In this document: piece after piece, positions 15,576 to 23,269 of the stretch
How positions within the stretch are numbered: the stretch's first letter is position 1
Layout: each line of letters opens with the position of its first letter
Assembly: GCA_025454495.1 (NCBI GenBank)
Contig: JALOOI010000009.1
Coordinates: forward strand, 1-35,179
From: Anaerolineae bacterium
Lineage (GTDB): Bacteria; Chloroflexota; Anaerolineae; Aggregatilineales; Phototrophicaceae
DNA: 35,179 nucleotides
Reading direction: 5' to 3'
The notes under the pieces: model-generated
What the model was told of the DNA's origin: nothing
The model's input: only the letters and a program-made list of their open reading frames with translations
The model's database searches: none
Program-made: the position numbers and the translations under genes

Positions 15576-17948
15576 TTACTCGGCACCGGCCCCGGTGCGG
15601 GCCCGAAAATCAATGGTATTGTCGGCGGTACGCAGCGCCACGATGGTATCGCCGGCCTGAAAGCGATCTTCCACGATGGCGCTGCTCAGCGGCCGCGTCA
15701 GCATTCGTTCCACCGCCCGCCGCAGCGGCCGGGCCCCGTTCACCGGGTCATAACCGGCATCCAGAATCAGGCTGCGGGCTTCGTCGGTCAGTTCCAGGCG
15801 CATCTTCTGGGTGGACAGGCGCTGATGCAGATCGCGCAGTTGCAAATCCAGAATGCCGCTTAAATCCTGGCGCGTCAGCGAGCGGAAAGTGACGACTTCA
15901 TCAATCCGGTTGAGGAATTCCACCCGGAAGAACTGGTGCAAATGCGGCGAAAAATCCGGCTCGGCATCGTCCATTTTGCCAAAGCCCATGCTTTTGCTGT
16001 TCTCGCGGGTGCCCACGTTGCTGGTCATGATGAAGACGGACTGCCGGGCATCCACCGGGCGGCCGTGCGCGTCGCTGAGGCGGCCGTCGTCAAAAATTTG
16101 CAGGAACAGGTCGAACACTTCCGGCGCGGCTTTTTCGATCTCGTCCAGCAGCACCACGCTGTAGGGGCGGCGGCGCAGCGCATCGGTCAACTGGCCGCCG
16201 CGGCTGCTCTCTTTGTAGCCGGGGGGCGAACCAATGAGGCGGGCGACGGTGTGCGCGTCGTGAAATTCGGACATATCCAGCCGGATGATGGCTTCTTCGG
16301 TGCCGAACATGAAGGCCGCCAGCGCCTGGGCCAGTTCCGTTTTGCCCACGCCGGAGGTGCCCAGGAACAGGAAGACACCAATGGGACGGTTGGGGTCATT
16401 CAGCCCGGCGCGGGCCGTCTTAATGGCATCTGCCACGATCCGCACCGCCCGATCCTGCCCGATGACCCGCGCCCGCAGCGCCGGTTCCAGCCCGGCCAGC
16501 CGCCGCCGGTCATCCTGCGTTAGCTCGGTGACGGGGATGCCCGTCCATTCGGACAGCACGCCGGCAATATCGGATGCCTGCACTTCCAGTATTTCGCCGG
16601 TGTCATCCGGCGCGACGGTGCGAATGGTGACGCGGGTGCAGGCTTCATCCAGCAAATCCAGCGCTTTATCCGGCAGGCGCTTATCCGGCAGGTAGCGCAC
16701 CGACATATGCACGGCGGTATCAATGGCGGCGGGCTGGATGGTCACTTTGTGATGCAGTTCCAGCCGTTCCCGCTGCCCGCGCAGGATGGTAATGGCATCT
16801 TCTTCCAGCGGCTCATCCACATCAATGGTGCGAAAGCGGCGGGCCAGCGCCGGGTCCTGGGCGATGGCGCGGCGGTATTCTTCGTGGGTGGTGGCCCCGA
16901 TGCACATAATTTCGCCGCGGGCCAGCGCCGGTTTAAGGATGTTGGCCGCATCCAGATTGCTATCAATGGTATCGCCCGCGCCGACGATGGTGTGAATTTC
17001 GTCGATGAACAGGATGATGGTGCCGGAGCGCTTCACTTCGTCCACAATGCCAATCAGGCGCTCCTCGAACTGGCCGCGCAGGCTGGTACCGGCCACCAGC
17101 GTCCCGATCTCAATTTGCACGATGCGCTTGTTCAGCAGCGGGGCGGGGGCGGTTTTGCGGTGGATGGCATAGGCCAGGCCTTCCACGATGGCCGTTTTGC
17201 CCACGCCGGCATCGCCCAGCAGCAGCGGGTTGTTCTTTTTGCTGCGGGCCAGCGTGCGGGCCACCGCGCGAATTTCGGTATCGCGGGCGACGGCCTCGCC
17301 GATGCGCCCGGCCGCCGCCTGGGCCGTCAGGTCGCGCCCGTAACGATCCAGCAGCGGGGTCATCGGCAGGCTGCTGCTGTCCAGCCGCGGCCGCGGCGGC
17401 ACCAGTTCCGACTCCGAAAAATCCAGCCCGATGTCACTATCACTTTCCCACAGGTTATCCACATCATCCGGGATGCCCACCGGCGGGTGCTCTTCGTCGT
17501 GCTGCTCGCTGATGAGCCGCTGCAACCACAGATTGAGGTCAAAGCCCATCTCCACCAGCTTACGCACCGGCACGCCTTCGCCTTCTTGCAGCAGCGCCAT
17601 CACCATCTGGTCTTCTTCCACCACGGCCCGGTTATCCTGCTCCGCCAGGAAGATGGACAGCGACAGCACCATGGCCGTGCGCGGGGTGAGGGGCAGCACT
17701 TCGCCCACCGGCCCCTCAGAAGTGCCCACCTCGCGGCGAATTTCGTTGCGTACCTGGCGCGGATTCATCTCCGCCCGGCGCAGCAGCTCGCAGGTGAAGC
17801 CGTTTTCATTGCGCGTGGCGGCAATGAACAGATGTTCCGTGCCGATGTAATTATGCCCCAGGCGGCGGGCTTCATCGGCCGCTGCATTCAGCAGGGCGGT
17901 GCAGCGCTCACGGATCTCTTTTTCGGGAATATCGGGTGAAGGTGTCAA
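15576..17948 (-). CDS. ClpC-like AAA+ unfoldase lacking the middle (M) domain
   Basis: This 790-residue Hsp100 ATPase has a Clp N-domain (about 7-145), AAA1 with Walker A GDAGVGKT (245-252) and Walker B ILFIDE (312-317), and AAA2 with Walker A GTSGVGKT (530-537) and Walker B VVLLDE (598-603), plus the C-terminal D2-small region with NGARPLRRAVERML. The tripeptide MGF (654-656) stands where the ClpP-binding loop of ClpA/ClpC lies, so it probably feeds substrates to ClpP. Between LLDEACTRV (432-440) and ASDIAGVLSEWTGIPV (458-473) only about 17 residues remain, so the coiled-coil M-domain that ClpC uses for adaptor control is absent, as in ClpA. The start is a TTG at 17948 with GAGGAAG five bases upstream. 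A terminator follows the gene. Calling it ClpC or ClpA is partly a matter of convention. Confidence 0.92.
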   Translation of the reverse strand: MTPSPDIPEKEIRERCTALLNAAADEARRLGHNYIGTEHLFIAATRNENGFTCELLRRAEMNPRQVRNEIRREVGTSEGPVGEVLPLTPRTAMVLSLSIFLAEQDNRAVVEEDQMVMALLQEGEGVPVRKLVEMGFDLNLWLQRLISEQHDEEHPPVGIPDDVDNLWESDSDIGLDFSESELVPPRPRLDSSSLPMTPLLDRYGRDLTAQAAAGRIGEAVARDTEIRAVARTLARSKKNNPLLLGDAGVGKTAIVEGLAYAIHRKTAPAPLLNKRIVQIEIGTLVAGTSLRGQFEERLIGIVDEVKRSGTIILFIDEIHTIVGAGDTIDSNLDAANILKPALARGEIMCIGATTHEEYRRAIAQDPALARRFRTIDVDEPLEEDAITILRGQRERLELHHKVTIQPAAIDTAVHMSVRYLPDKRLPDKALDLLDEACTRVTIRTVAPDDTGEILEVQASDIAGVLSEWTGIPVTELTQDDRRRLAGLEPALRARVIGQDRAVRIVADAIKTARAGLNDPNRPIGVFLFLGTSGVGKTELAQALAAFMFGTEEAIIRLDMSEFHDAHTVARLIGSPPGYKESSRGGQLTDALRRRPYSVVLLDEIEKAAPEVFDLFLQIFDDGRLSDAHGRPVDARQSVFIMTSNVGTRENSKSMGFGKMDDAEPDFSPHLHQFFRVEFLNRIDEVVTFRSLTRQDLSGILDLQLRDLHQRLSTQKMRLELTDEARSLILDAGYDPVNGARPLRRAVERMLTRPLSSAIVEDRFQAGDTIVALRTADNTIDFRARTGAGAE

Positions 17949-17983
17949 GTCTTCCTCACTGCCAGGACTGCGTGAATGTTTTT

Positions 17984-18009
17984 ATTATACCTGAAAACCG
18001 TGAAACGGT
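17984..18009 (-). promoter_or_regulatory. Probable clpC promoter (-10 TATAAT) with adjoining dyad
   Basis: On the minus strand a perfect TATAAT (complement of 17984-17989) lies 36 bases before the TTG start of clpC. Immediately upstream is the short dyad ACCGT-GAA-ACGGT (17997-18001 and 18005-18009), in the region between -10 and -35. No good -35 hexamer was recognised. The dyad may be an operator. Confidence 0.5.
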
Positions 18010-18077
18010 AGACAATTAACTGTAATAAATTTTCCAGTATCTGGCGTGGCAGGGGTTTCGCCGGGTTGATTTTGCGC

Positions 18078-18083
18078 TATAAT
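18078..18083 (+). promoter_or_regulatory. Probable -10 element of the transmembrane kinase gene
   Basis: A consensus TATAAT lies 79 bases before the kinase ATG in the divergent 213-base gap with clpC. The stretch 17 bases upstream does not show a clear -35 hexamer. Confidence 0.4.
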
Positions 18084-18161
18084 CACGACTGTTGATTGCA
18101 TCTGCCCGGCCAAACCGGGTGTGCTGCTGTGCTGAGTGCGGCCTGCTGATGGGAAAAATGC

Positions 18162-20297
18162 ATGTCCTCCAATGACCCGTTGATCGGGAAAAAACTGGGC
18201 GATTATCTGATTGAGGGAATACAGGGCACCGGCGGCATGGCGCGGGTTTACCGCGGCTTTGATGAAAAGCTGGAGCGCTACGCGGCCGTGAAAGTGATTG
18301 AGCCTCAACTGATCGCCAGTGCAGAGGAGGAGGAATACCGCGAGCGTTTCCTGCGCGAAGCGCGTTCCATCGCCCGCTTAAGCCACCCGCGCATCGTGGG
18401 CATTTATCAATTCGGGCAGTATGACAGCCTGTATTACATTGCGATGGAATATATTGAGGGGCGCAACCTGCGCGAAATGCTGAAAGGCTACGCCCGCGAA
18501 GAAGGCTACCTGCCCCCGCCCACCGCGCTGCAAATTCTGGAAGATATTGCCGCCGCGCTGGATTATGCCCATCGTCAGAACATCATCCACCGCGATGTGA
18601 AGCCCTCCAACATCATCGTCAACAGCGAAGGCAATGCCATCCTCACCGATTTTGGGCTGGCGTTGAATGCGCTGGAAGGCACCATCGGCAATACCTTCGG
18701 CAGCGTGCATTATATTGCCCCGGAGCAGGCCATTTCGTCGGCGCAGGCCGTGGCCCAGAGCGATCAATATTCGCTCGGCATCATCGCCTATGAGATGTTC
18801 ACCGGCCGCGTGCCCTTCGACGATGCTTCGGCGATGAGCGTGGCCCTCAAACACATCAGCGATCCGCCGCCGCCCCCGCGCGATGTGAACCCGGCGATCC
18901 CGTCCGAAGTGGAACGGGTGTTGATGAAGGCGCTGGATAAAGACCTGCACAAACGCTATACCACCTGTGCCGATTTTGTGCGGGCGCTGCAAAATGCCTA
19001 TGCCACCGCCGGCAGCGAACCCGCGCCGCTGACGGCCGCGCCGCGTAAAGACCGTACCACCGCGTCCATTCCGCGCCCGGTGCCGGCCGGCAAAGACGGC
19101 GAGGACGACGCGCCCACCATCACCGATACGCGCAGCCGCCCGGCCAGCCTGGCCAGCCGCGCCGAAGCGGATGGCAAACCGGCGGCGGCTCCGTCCACGA
19201 ACAGCCGGACCGGGCTGCTGGTGGTGGGGGCGCTGCTGCTGGTGCTGGTCATCGCCGGCGTGGTGGTGCTGCCCGGCCTGCTCACGCCGCCGGTGGATGT
19301 GGGCGCAACTGCCACCGCCGATGCGGCCGCGGCGCTGGTGGCGCTGGCCGGTACGGCCACCATGCAGGCGCAGGAAGAACTGGCCATCGCCGGCACGACG
19401 AGCGCCCGCCAGACAGAGACGGCCGCCGCGCAGTTGACGGCCGATGCCGCGGCCGCGCAAACGCAAACCCGCACCGCGGCCGATGCCGTGCTGACGCAAA
19501 CCGCCCAGGGCACGGCGCAGCAGCAGTCCACCGAAACCGCGCAGGCCATCATCGAATCGGCCATTGGGGCCACCGCGGCCGCCCGCCAGACGCTGACGGA
19601 AGCAGCGCGGGCCGCGGCTTCACAGACGGCGGCGGTCGAAACTGCCACCGCGGCCGCGCAAATCGTCCCGCCCACGGCCACATCGTCGCCCACCGCCAGC
19701 TTGACCCCCACCGATACGCCGTCGCCGACACCTTCGCTCACCCCCACGCCGACGGAGACCCCCACGGCCACCTTTACGCCCAGTCCCACGCTCACGCCGT
19801 CCAGCACGCCCACCTTTACCCCCACGCCCACGCCGGGCCTGGACATGCTGAATGCGGATGATGCCCGGGTGCTGCTGGTGTACGATGGCCGCGGCCTGGT
19901 GCTGTACAATCGTGATCGCCGGAATTTGACTTTCGCCGAGCTGACCGACCTGGAAATTCATCTCTATGAGCTGAATGAACAGGGCGAAATGGCCGAAGCC
20001 TTCGTCTTTGAAGCCTCGTCGTGGAATGTCGCCAGCCGCGGCCTGTCCGCCGGTAACTGCCTGCTGGCGTTTGATACCAGCGCTTTCCGCCAGTACCCGC
20101 CGGGTGAGCCGCCCACCGATATTTGCCGGCTGATCTCGGCGTTTCGCGGGCTGCGCCAGGCCTTCTGGCTGAGCAGCAGCGCCCCCCAGGGGGCCTATTT
20201 TGAAGTGCGCCGCGGCCCGGTGGATGTCATCGCCACCTGCCCGGCCATCATCCCGCAGACGCGCAGCCAGCGCCGCTGCCTGGTCAATTTACGCTGA
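18162..20297 (+). CDS. Transmembrane serine/threonine protein kinase with Thr/Pro-linked ectodomain
   Basis: This 711-residue protein has a cytoplasmic kinase domain (about 14-280): GTGGMARVY (22-30), Lys44 in AAVKVIE, HRDVKPSN (143-150), DFG (163-165) and APE (186-188), all intact. A Pro/charged juxtamembrane region follows, then one membrane helix (350-374, GLLVVGALLLVLVIAGVVVL). Outside the cell come an Ala/Thr/Gln-rich stalk (about 381-502), a TPTPT-type linker (503-558), and a compact C-terminal domain (559-711) beginning LDMLNADDARVLLVYDG with four cysteines (633, 655, 693, 706) that could form two disulfides. It lacks PASTA repeats. The domain's ligand is unknown to me. The ATG at 18162 has only a weak GGGAAA upstream. 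A terminator follows 7 bases after the stop; clpC is divergent. Confidence 0.93.
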   Translation: MSSNDPLIGKKLGDYLIEGIQGTGGMARVYRGFDEKLERYAAVKVIEPQLIASAEEEEYRERFLREARSIARLSHPRIVGIYQFGQYDSLYYIAMEYIEGRNLREMLKGYAREEGYLPPPTALQILEDIAAALDYAHRQNIIHRDVKPSNIIVNSEGNAILTDFGLALNALEGTIGNTFGSVHYIAPEQAISSAQAVAQSDQYSLGIIAYEMFTGRVPFDDASAMSVALKHISDPPPPPRDVNPAIPSEVERVLMKALDKDLHKRYTTCADFVRALQNAYATAGSEPAPLTAAPRKDRTTASIPRPVPAGKDGEDDAPTITDTRSRPASLASRAEADGKPAAAPSTNSRTGLLVVGALLLVLVIAGVVVLPGLLTPPVDVGATATADAAAALVALAGTATMQAQEELAIAGTTSARQTETAAAQLTADAAAAQTQTRTAADAVLTQTAQGTAQQQSTETAQAIIESAIGATAAARQTLTEAARAAASQTAAVETATAAAQIVPPTATSSPTASLTPTDTPSPTPSLTPTPTETPTATFTPSPTLTPSSTPTFTPTPTPGLDMLNADDARVLLVYDGRGLVLYNRDRRNLTFAELTDLEIHLYELNEQGEMAEAFVFEASSWNVASRGLSAGNCLLAFDTSAFRQYPPGEPPTDICRLISAFRGLRQAFWLSSSAPQGAYFEVRRGPVDVIATCPAIIPQTRSQRRCLVNLR

Positions 20298-20303
20298 GGC
20301 GGG

Positions 20304-20330
20304 CGGGGCAGGGACGGCCTGCCCCGTTTT
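20304..20330 (+). terminator. Rho-independent terminator of the transmembrane kinase gene
   Basis: CGGGGCAGG (20304-20312) pairs with CCTGCCCCG (20318-20326) in a perfect 9-bp stem with a 5-base loop, followed by TTTT. It begins 7 bases after the kinase stop codon and ends only 4 bases before the methyltransferase ATG. Confidence 0.85.
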
Positions 20331-20334
20331 ATTC

Positions 20335-21069
20335 ATGTCACCGCTGACCATTCCCCCGGCCCTCCAGGCTCCATTAGACGATATTTCGTCCTCGCTGCGC
20401 CGTTTTTATGTGGATGAATTTCAACTGCGCCACGCGCCGGCCCTGCTGCCGGGGCGGGCGGTGCTGGATGTGGGCGGTACGCGCCTGCACAAACGCGGTG
20501 TCTTCAATGCCGATGCCCTGGCCGGCCGCGTGACCTACCTCAATTTGCTGGCGGACAAAGCGCCGCATGTGCTGGCGGACGCGGCCGCGCTGCCCTTCGC
20601 CCCGGCGCTGTTCGATGTGGTCATCTGCTCCGAATTGATGGAGCATATCCCGCAGCCGCAGCCGGTGCTGGCCGAAGTCTTCCGGGCGCTGCGCCCCGGT
20701 GGGACGCTGCTCATCAACGTGCCGTTTTTGTTCCGGCTGCACGGTGATCCTTACGATTTTGCCCGCTATACGGACACCTGGTGGCAGATGACGCTGGCCC
20801 GGACGGGCTTTACCGACATCACCATTGAGCGCCAGGGAGCTTTCTGGAGCGTGCTGGTGGATATGCTGCGGGAATGGCTGCACCAGCAGCACAAACAGAA
20901 GCGGCTGCGCTATACCGGGCGCGTGCTGCGGCCCCTCATGGCCCGGCTGAAGCGGCGGGCGCTGCACCAGGACAGCCAGCCGCAGGTGCGCCAGCATCCC
21001 ATCTTCGGCAGTTACACCACCGGCTTCGGCATTCTGTGCCGTAAACCCCCCGCGCCACCCCCGGACTAA
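20335..21069 (+). CDS. Class I SAM-dependent methyltransferase (Methyltransf_11 type)
   Basis: This 244-residue protein has the Rossmann-like methyltransferase core: motif I VLDVGGTRLHKRG (where most enzymes have GxGxG), YLNLLADKAPHVLADAAALPF for motif II/III, VVICSELMEHIPQPQPVL for motif IV, and RALRPGGTLLINVPF for motif V. The following FRLHGDPYDFARYT is often seen in methyltransferases of polysaccharide or lipid modification, but the substrate cannot be named. The ATG at 20335 begins MSPLTIPP; no ribosome-binding site is seen because the kinase terminator occupies that place, so either the transcript is leaderless or the true start lies downstream. In-frame codons further upstream run through the kinase gene and were rejected. 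A promoter-like site for the next gene follows. Confidence 0.82.
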   Translation: MSPLTIPPALQAPLDDISSSLRRFYVDEFQLRHAPALLPGRAVLDVGGTRLHKRGVFNADALAGRVTYLNLLADKAPHVLADAAALPFAPALFDVVICSELMEHIPQPQPVLAEVFRALRPGGTLLINVPFLFRLHGDPYDFARYTDTWWQMTLARTGFTDITIERQGAFWSVLVDMLREWLHQQHKQKRLRYTGRVLRPLMARLKRRALHQDSQPQVRQHPIFGSYTTGFGILCRKPPAPPPD

Positions 21070-21076
21070 GCGCGTC

Positions 21077-21105
21077 TGCTGCCCGGCAGCAATTGCGTGT
21101 ATAAT
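21077..21105 (+). promoter_or_regulatory. Dyad next to a consensus -10 box upstream of the P-loop kinase gene
   Basis: TGCTGC-CCG-GCAGCA (21077-21091) is a perfect dyad ending 8 bases before TATAAT (21100-21105). The TATAAT lies 37 bases before the ATG at 21143. The dyad would cover the -35 to -20 region and may be an operator; it has no T-run and is not an evident terminator. Confidence 0.45.
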
Positions 21106-21142
21106 CCCCGCCGGCAGAATGTACACAGCAGGTTGAGGCGGC

Positions 21143-21718
21143 ATGACGCAGGCAATACACCCGATACGAACCCTGGCGCTGGTGGGGATGCCCGGCGCGG
21201 GCAAAACTTTATGTGCCCGCCATCTGGAACAGCGCGGCTTTTTTCAATTTCGCTTCGGCGGCATCGTGGAAGATGAAGTGGTGCGGCGCGGCCTGCCGGT
21301 CACGCCGGAAAATGAGCGCATCGTGCGCGAAGAATTCCGCGCCCAGGAAGGGATGGATGCCATCGCCCGGCGGGCGCTGCCGTCCCTGCGCCAGGCGCTC
21401 ACGCAGCAGCGCGTCATCGTCATTGATGGCCTGTACAGCTTCAGCGAATATCGCACTTTGCACCAGGAACCGGGTGCTGCCATGCTGGTGGTGGCCATCG
21501 TCGCGCCCAGGGCGCTGCGTTATGCCCGCCTGGCGGGCCGCCCGGTGCGCCCGCTGACGCATGAAGAAGCTGAACGCCGTGACTGGCAGGAGATCGAACG
21601 GCTGGAGAAGGGCGGCCCCATCGCCATTGCCGATTATACGCTGGTGAACGACGATGCCGAGGCCGATTTGCTGGCCGCGCTGGACGGCCTGCTGGCCCGC
21701 CTGGGCATCGCGCCGTAG
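21143..21718 (+). CDS. P-loop nucleotide kinase-like protein (UPF0200/dephospho-CoA-kinase-like)
   Basis: This 191-residue cytoplasmic protein has a Walker A motif GMPGAGKT (15-22) right after the first strand, then FRFGGIVEDEVVRRGL, VIDGLYSFSEY (Walker-B-like with IDG) and a lid-like arginine-rich segment RYARLAGRPVRP. The arrangement resembles UPF0200-type P-loop proteins and more distantly dephospho-CoA or adenylate kinases. A specific phosphate acceptor cannot be assigned. The ATG at 21143 is supported by GAGGCGG just upstream. It is convergent with the cheR-type gene; only 6 bases separate the stops, and I see no terminator between them. Confidence 0.8.
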   Translation: MTQAIHPIRTLALVGMPGAGKTLCARHLEQRGFFQFRFGGIVEDEVVRRGLPVTPENERIVREEFRAQEGMDAIARRALPSLRQALTQQRVIVIDGLYSFSEYRTLHQEPGAAMLVVAIVAPRALRYARLAGRPVRPLTHEEAERRDWQEIERLEKGGPIAIADYTLVNDDAEADLLAALDGLLARLGIAP

Positions 21719-21724
21719 CCGGCC

Positions 21725-23122
21725 TTAATCTTCATCCAGCCGGGCGACGAGCAGCGCATCCAGCGTGGCGGCCGTCATATCGCTCAGGTCAGAGACATAA
21801 TCATGCGGGGCCAGCGCGATGAGCGCCCGGCGGGCGTTGCGCCACAGCCGGCTGGCATCCGGCAGGTTGCCGGCGGCCGCCTGTAAACTGCCCAGTAAAT
21901 AGGCCGACATCACATGCCCCCGGTCACAGTAGAGCGCCGCCCGCAGGGCTTCGCGGGCGCTGGCGGTGTTGTGCTGTTCCAGGTGCAGCATGGCGCGGAT
22001 GTAGTGCGCGTCTGCCAGCAGCGGGTCATAACTGAGGGCGGCATCCAGATGGGCCTGCGCTTCTGGCAGCGCCTGGCGGCCGGCGAACAGGAAGGCCAGC
22101 AGCGCATGGGCGCGGGCATGGGCCGGGTACTGCGCCAGCAAATCCATCAGGTGGCGGGCCGCTTCCTCCTGGCGATCCGTCTGGATGGCGCGGACGGCAT
22201 CAATATAGGCGCTCTCGCGGGTGAGGGCGAAGGGCACCGGGGTACTCTGCCCGTGGGTTGCCGGCGGCTCATAGTCAATGCGCCCGGCTTCACCGGCGGC
22301 CAGCGGTTTCTGGTAGATGGGCGTGCCGGGGAAGATGTGCAAATGCCAGCGCTCACGTTGAAAGCGAATGGCCTCCGCCTGGCCCAGCAGCAGCCAGCCG
22401 CCCGGCACCAGCGTCCTGAACAGCGTTTCCTCCACCTGCTGAATGCTGTCTTTCTTCAGGTACAGCAGCACATTGCGGCAGAAAATAATATCGCAGGCCG
22501 GCAGGGGCGCGGCGGCCAGAATGTTCGCCCGCTGCCAGCTCACCAGTTTTTGAATCTCCGGCTTAATCATGGCTCCGCCGCTGACCGCCGTAAAATAGCG
22601 TTTTTCAAAACCGATGCCGGTATGCCGAAAAGACCACTGGCGGTAAACGCCTTTGCGGGCCGCTTCGATGGCGCGACCATTGATGTCCGTCCCCAGGATG
22701 GTGATCGACCAGGCGGGCAGGTCGGTCAAAAATTCCTGGAGGGTGATGGCCACGGAATACGGTTCTTCGCCGGAGGCACAGCCGGCACACCAGATGACCA
22801 GTTCTTTGCGCTGCTGGCGGCGCTTTTCCAGCGTCAGCGCCGGTAAAATGGTCTGGCGCAGCAGCGTAAAATGATCTTTGTCGCGCAGGAAGTAGGTTTC
22901 GCCAATCGTCAGCGTGCTGATGAGCGCCTGCCATTCCGCCGACGATTCCGGCTGGCTTTCCAGGCGGCGCACCAGGTGCGCTAAATTACCGCCGGCCAGC
23001 CGTTCCAGCAGCGGCACACACTCCGCCTGAAAATGCGCCGCAATATTCAGCCCGATGCGCTGTTCAATAAGCTGGACGGCTTTCGCCAGTGCCGGATGCC
23101 GCGGCTGCCAGGTGCTGCTCAT
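21725..23122 (-). CDS. CheR-type protein-glutamate methyltransferase with C-terminal TPRs
   Basis: This 465-residue protein has a CheR N-terminal helical domain (about 10-75), then the SAM-binding methyltransferase core: GETYFLRD (74-81), WCAGCASGEEPYSVAI (111-126), ILGTDINGRAIEAARKGVY (142-160), DIIFCRNVLLYL (211-222) and VPGGWLLLGQAE (239-250). Residues from about 305 to 445 form several TPR-like helical pairs (for example AHARAHALLAFLFAGRQALPEAQAHLDAAL split over two repeats). Enzymes of this family methylate glutamates of chemoreceptors, or of other signalling proteins when coupled to TPRs. No receptor, CheA or CheB gene is in the window. The ATG at 23122 is the first Met before the conserved domain, but no ribosome-binding site is evident; a TTG at 23200 is an alternative. 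Confidence 0.88.
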   Translation of the reverse strand: MSSTWQPRHPALAKAVQLIEQRIGLNIAAHFQAECVPLLERLAGGNLAHLVRRLESQPESSAEWQALISTLTIGETYFLRDKDHFTLLRQTILPALTLEKRRQQRKELVIWCAGCASGEEPYSVAITLQEFLTDLPAWSITILGTDINGRAIEAARKGVYRQWSFRHTGIGFEKRYFTAVSGGAMIKPEIQKLVSWQRANILAAAPLPACDIIFCRNVLLYLKKDSIQQVEETLFRTLVPGGWLLLGQAEAIRFQRERWHLHIFPGTPIYQKPLAAGEAGRIDYEPPATHGQSTPVPFALTRESAYIDAVRAIQTDRQEEAARHLMDLLAQYPAHARAHALLAFLFAGRQALPEAQAHLDAALSYDPLLADAHYIRAMLHLEQHNTASAREALRAALYCDRGHVMSAYLLGSLQAAAGNLPDASRLWRNARRALIALAPHDYVSDLSDMTAATLDALLVARLDED

Positions 23123-23269
23123 GGGATGGCGCGTAAACCCTGTCTCCCGCCGGGCGCGGGGAATACGGTACAATGAAACAACACGCCTATCATAACACAA
23201 ACCGGCGTGCTGCCTGGCGGGGCTTTTGGCCGGGTCATCACTGGATCATGGTGAGCAGGGAGAAAGCGT

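Noticed and set aside
10978-17948. Kinase, FHA and Clp ATPase as remnants of a type VI secretion cluster (PpkA, Fha, ClpV).
   Set aside because: No Tss, Hcp or VgrG gene is present, and the ATPase keeps an MGF tripeptide at the ClpP-loop position, which ClpV does not need.
23182-23209. CACGCC and GGCGTG inverted repeat between cheR and the large secreted protein gene.
   Set aside because: Only 6-base arms with a 16-base gap in GC-rich DNA; expected by chance.
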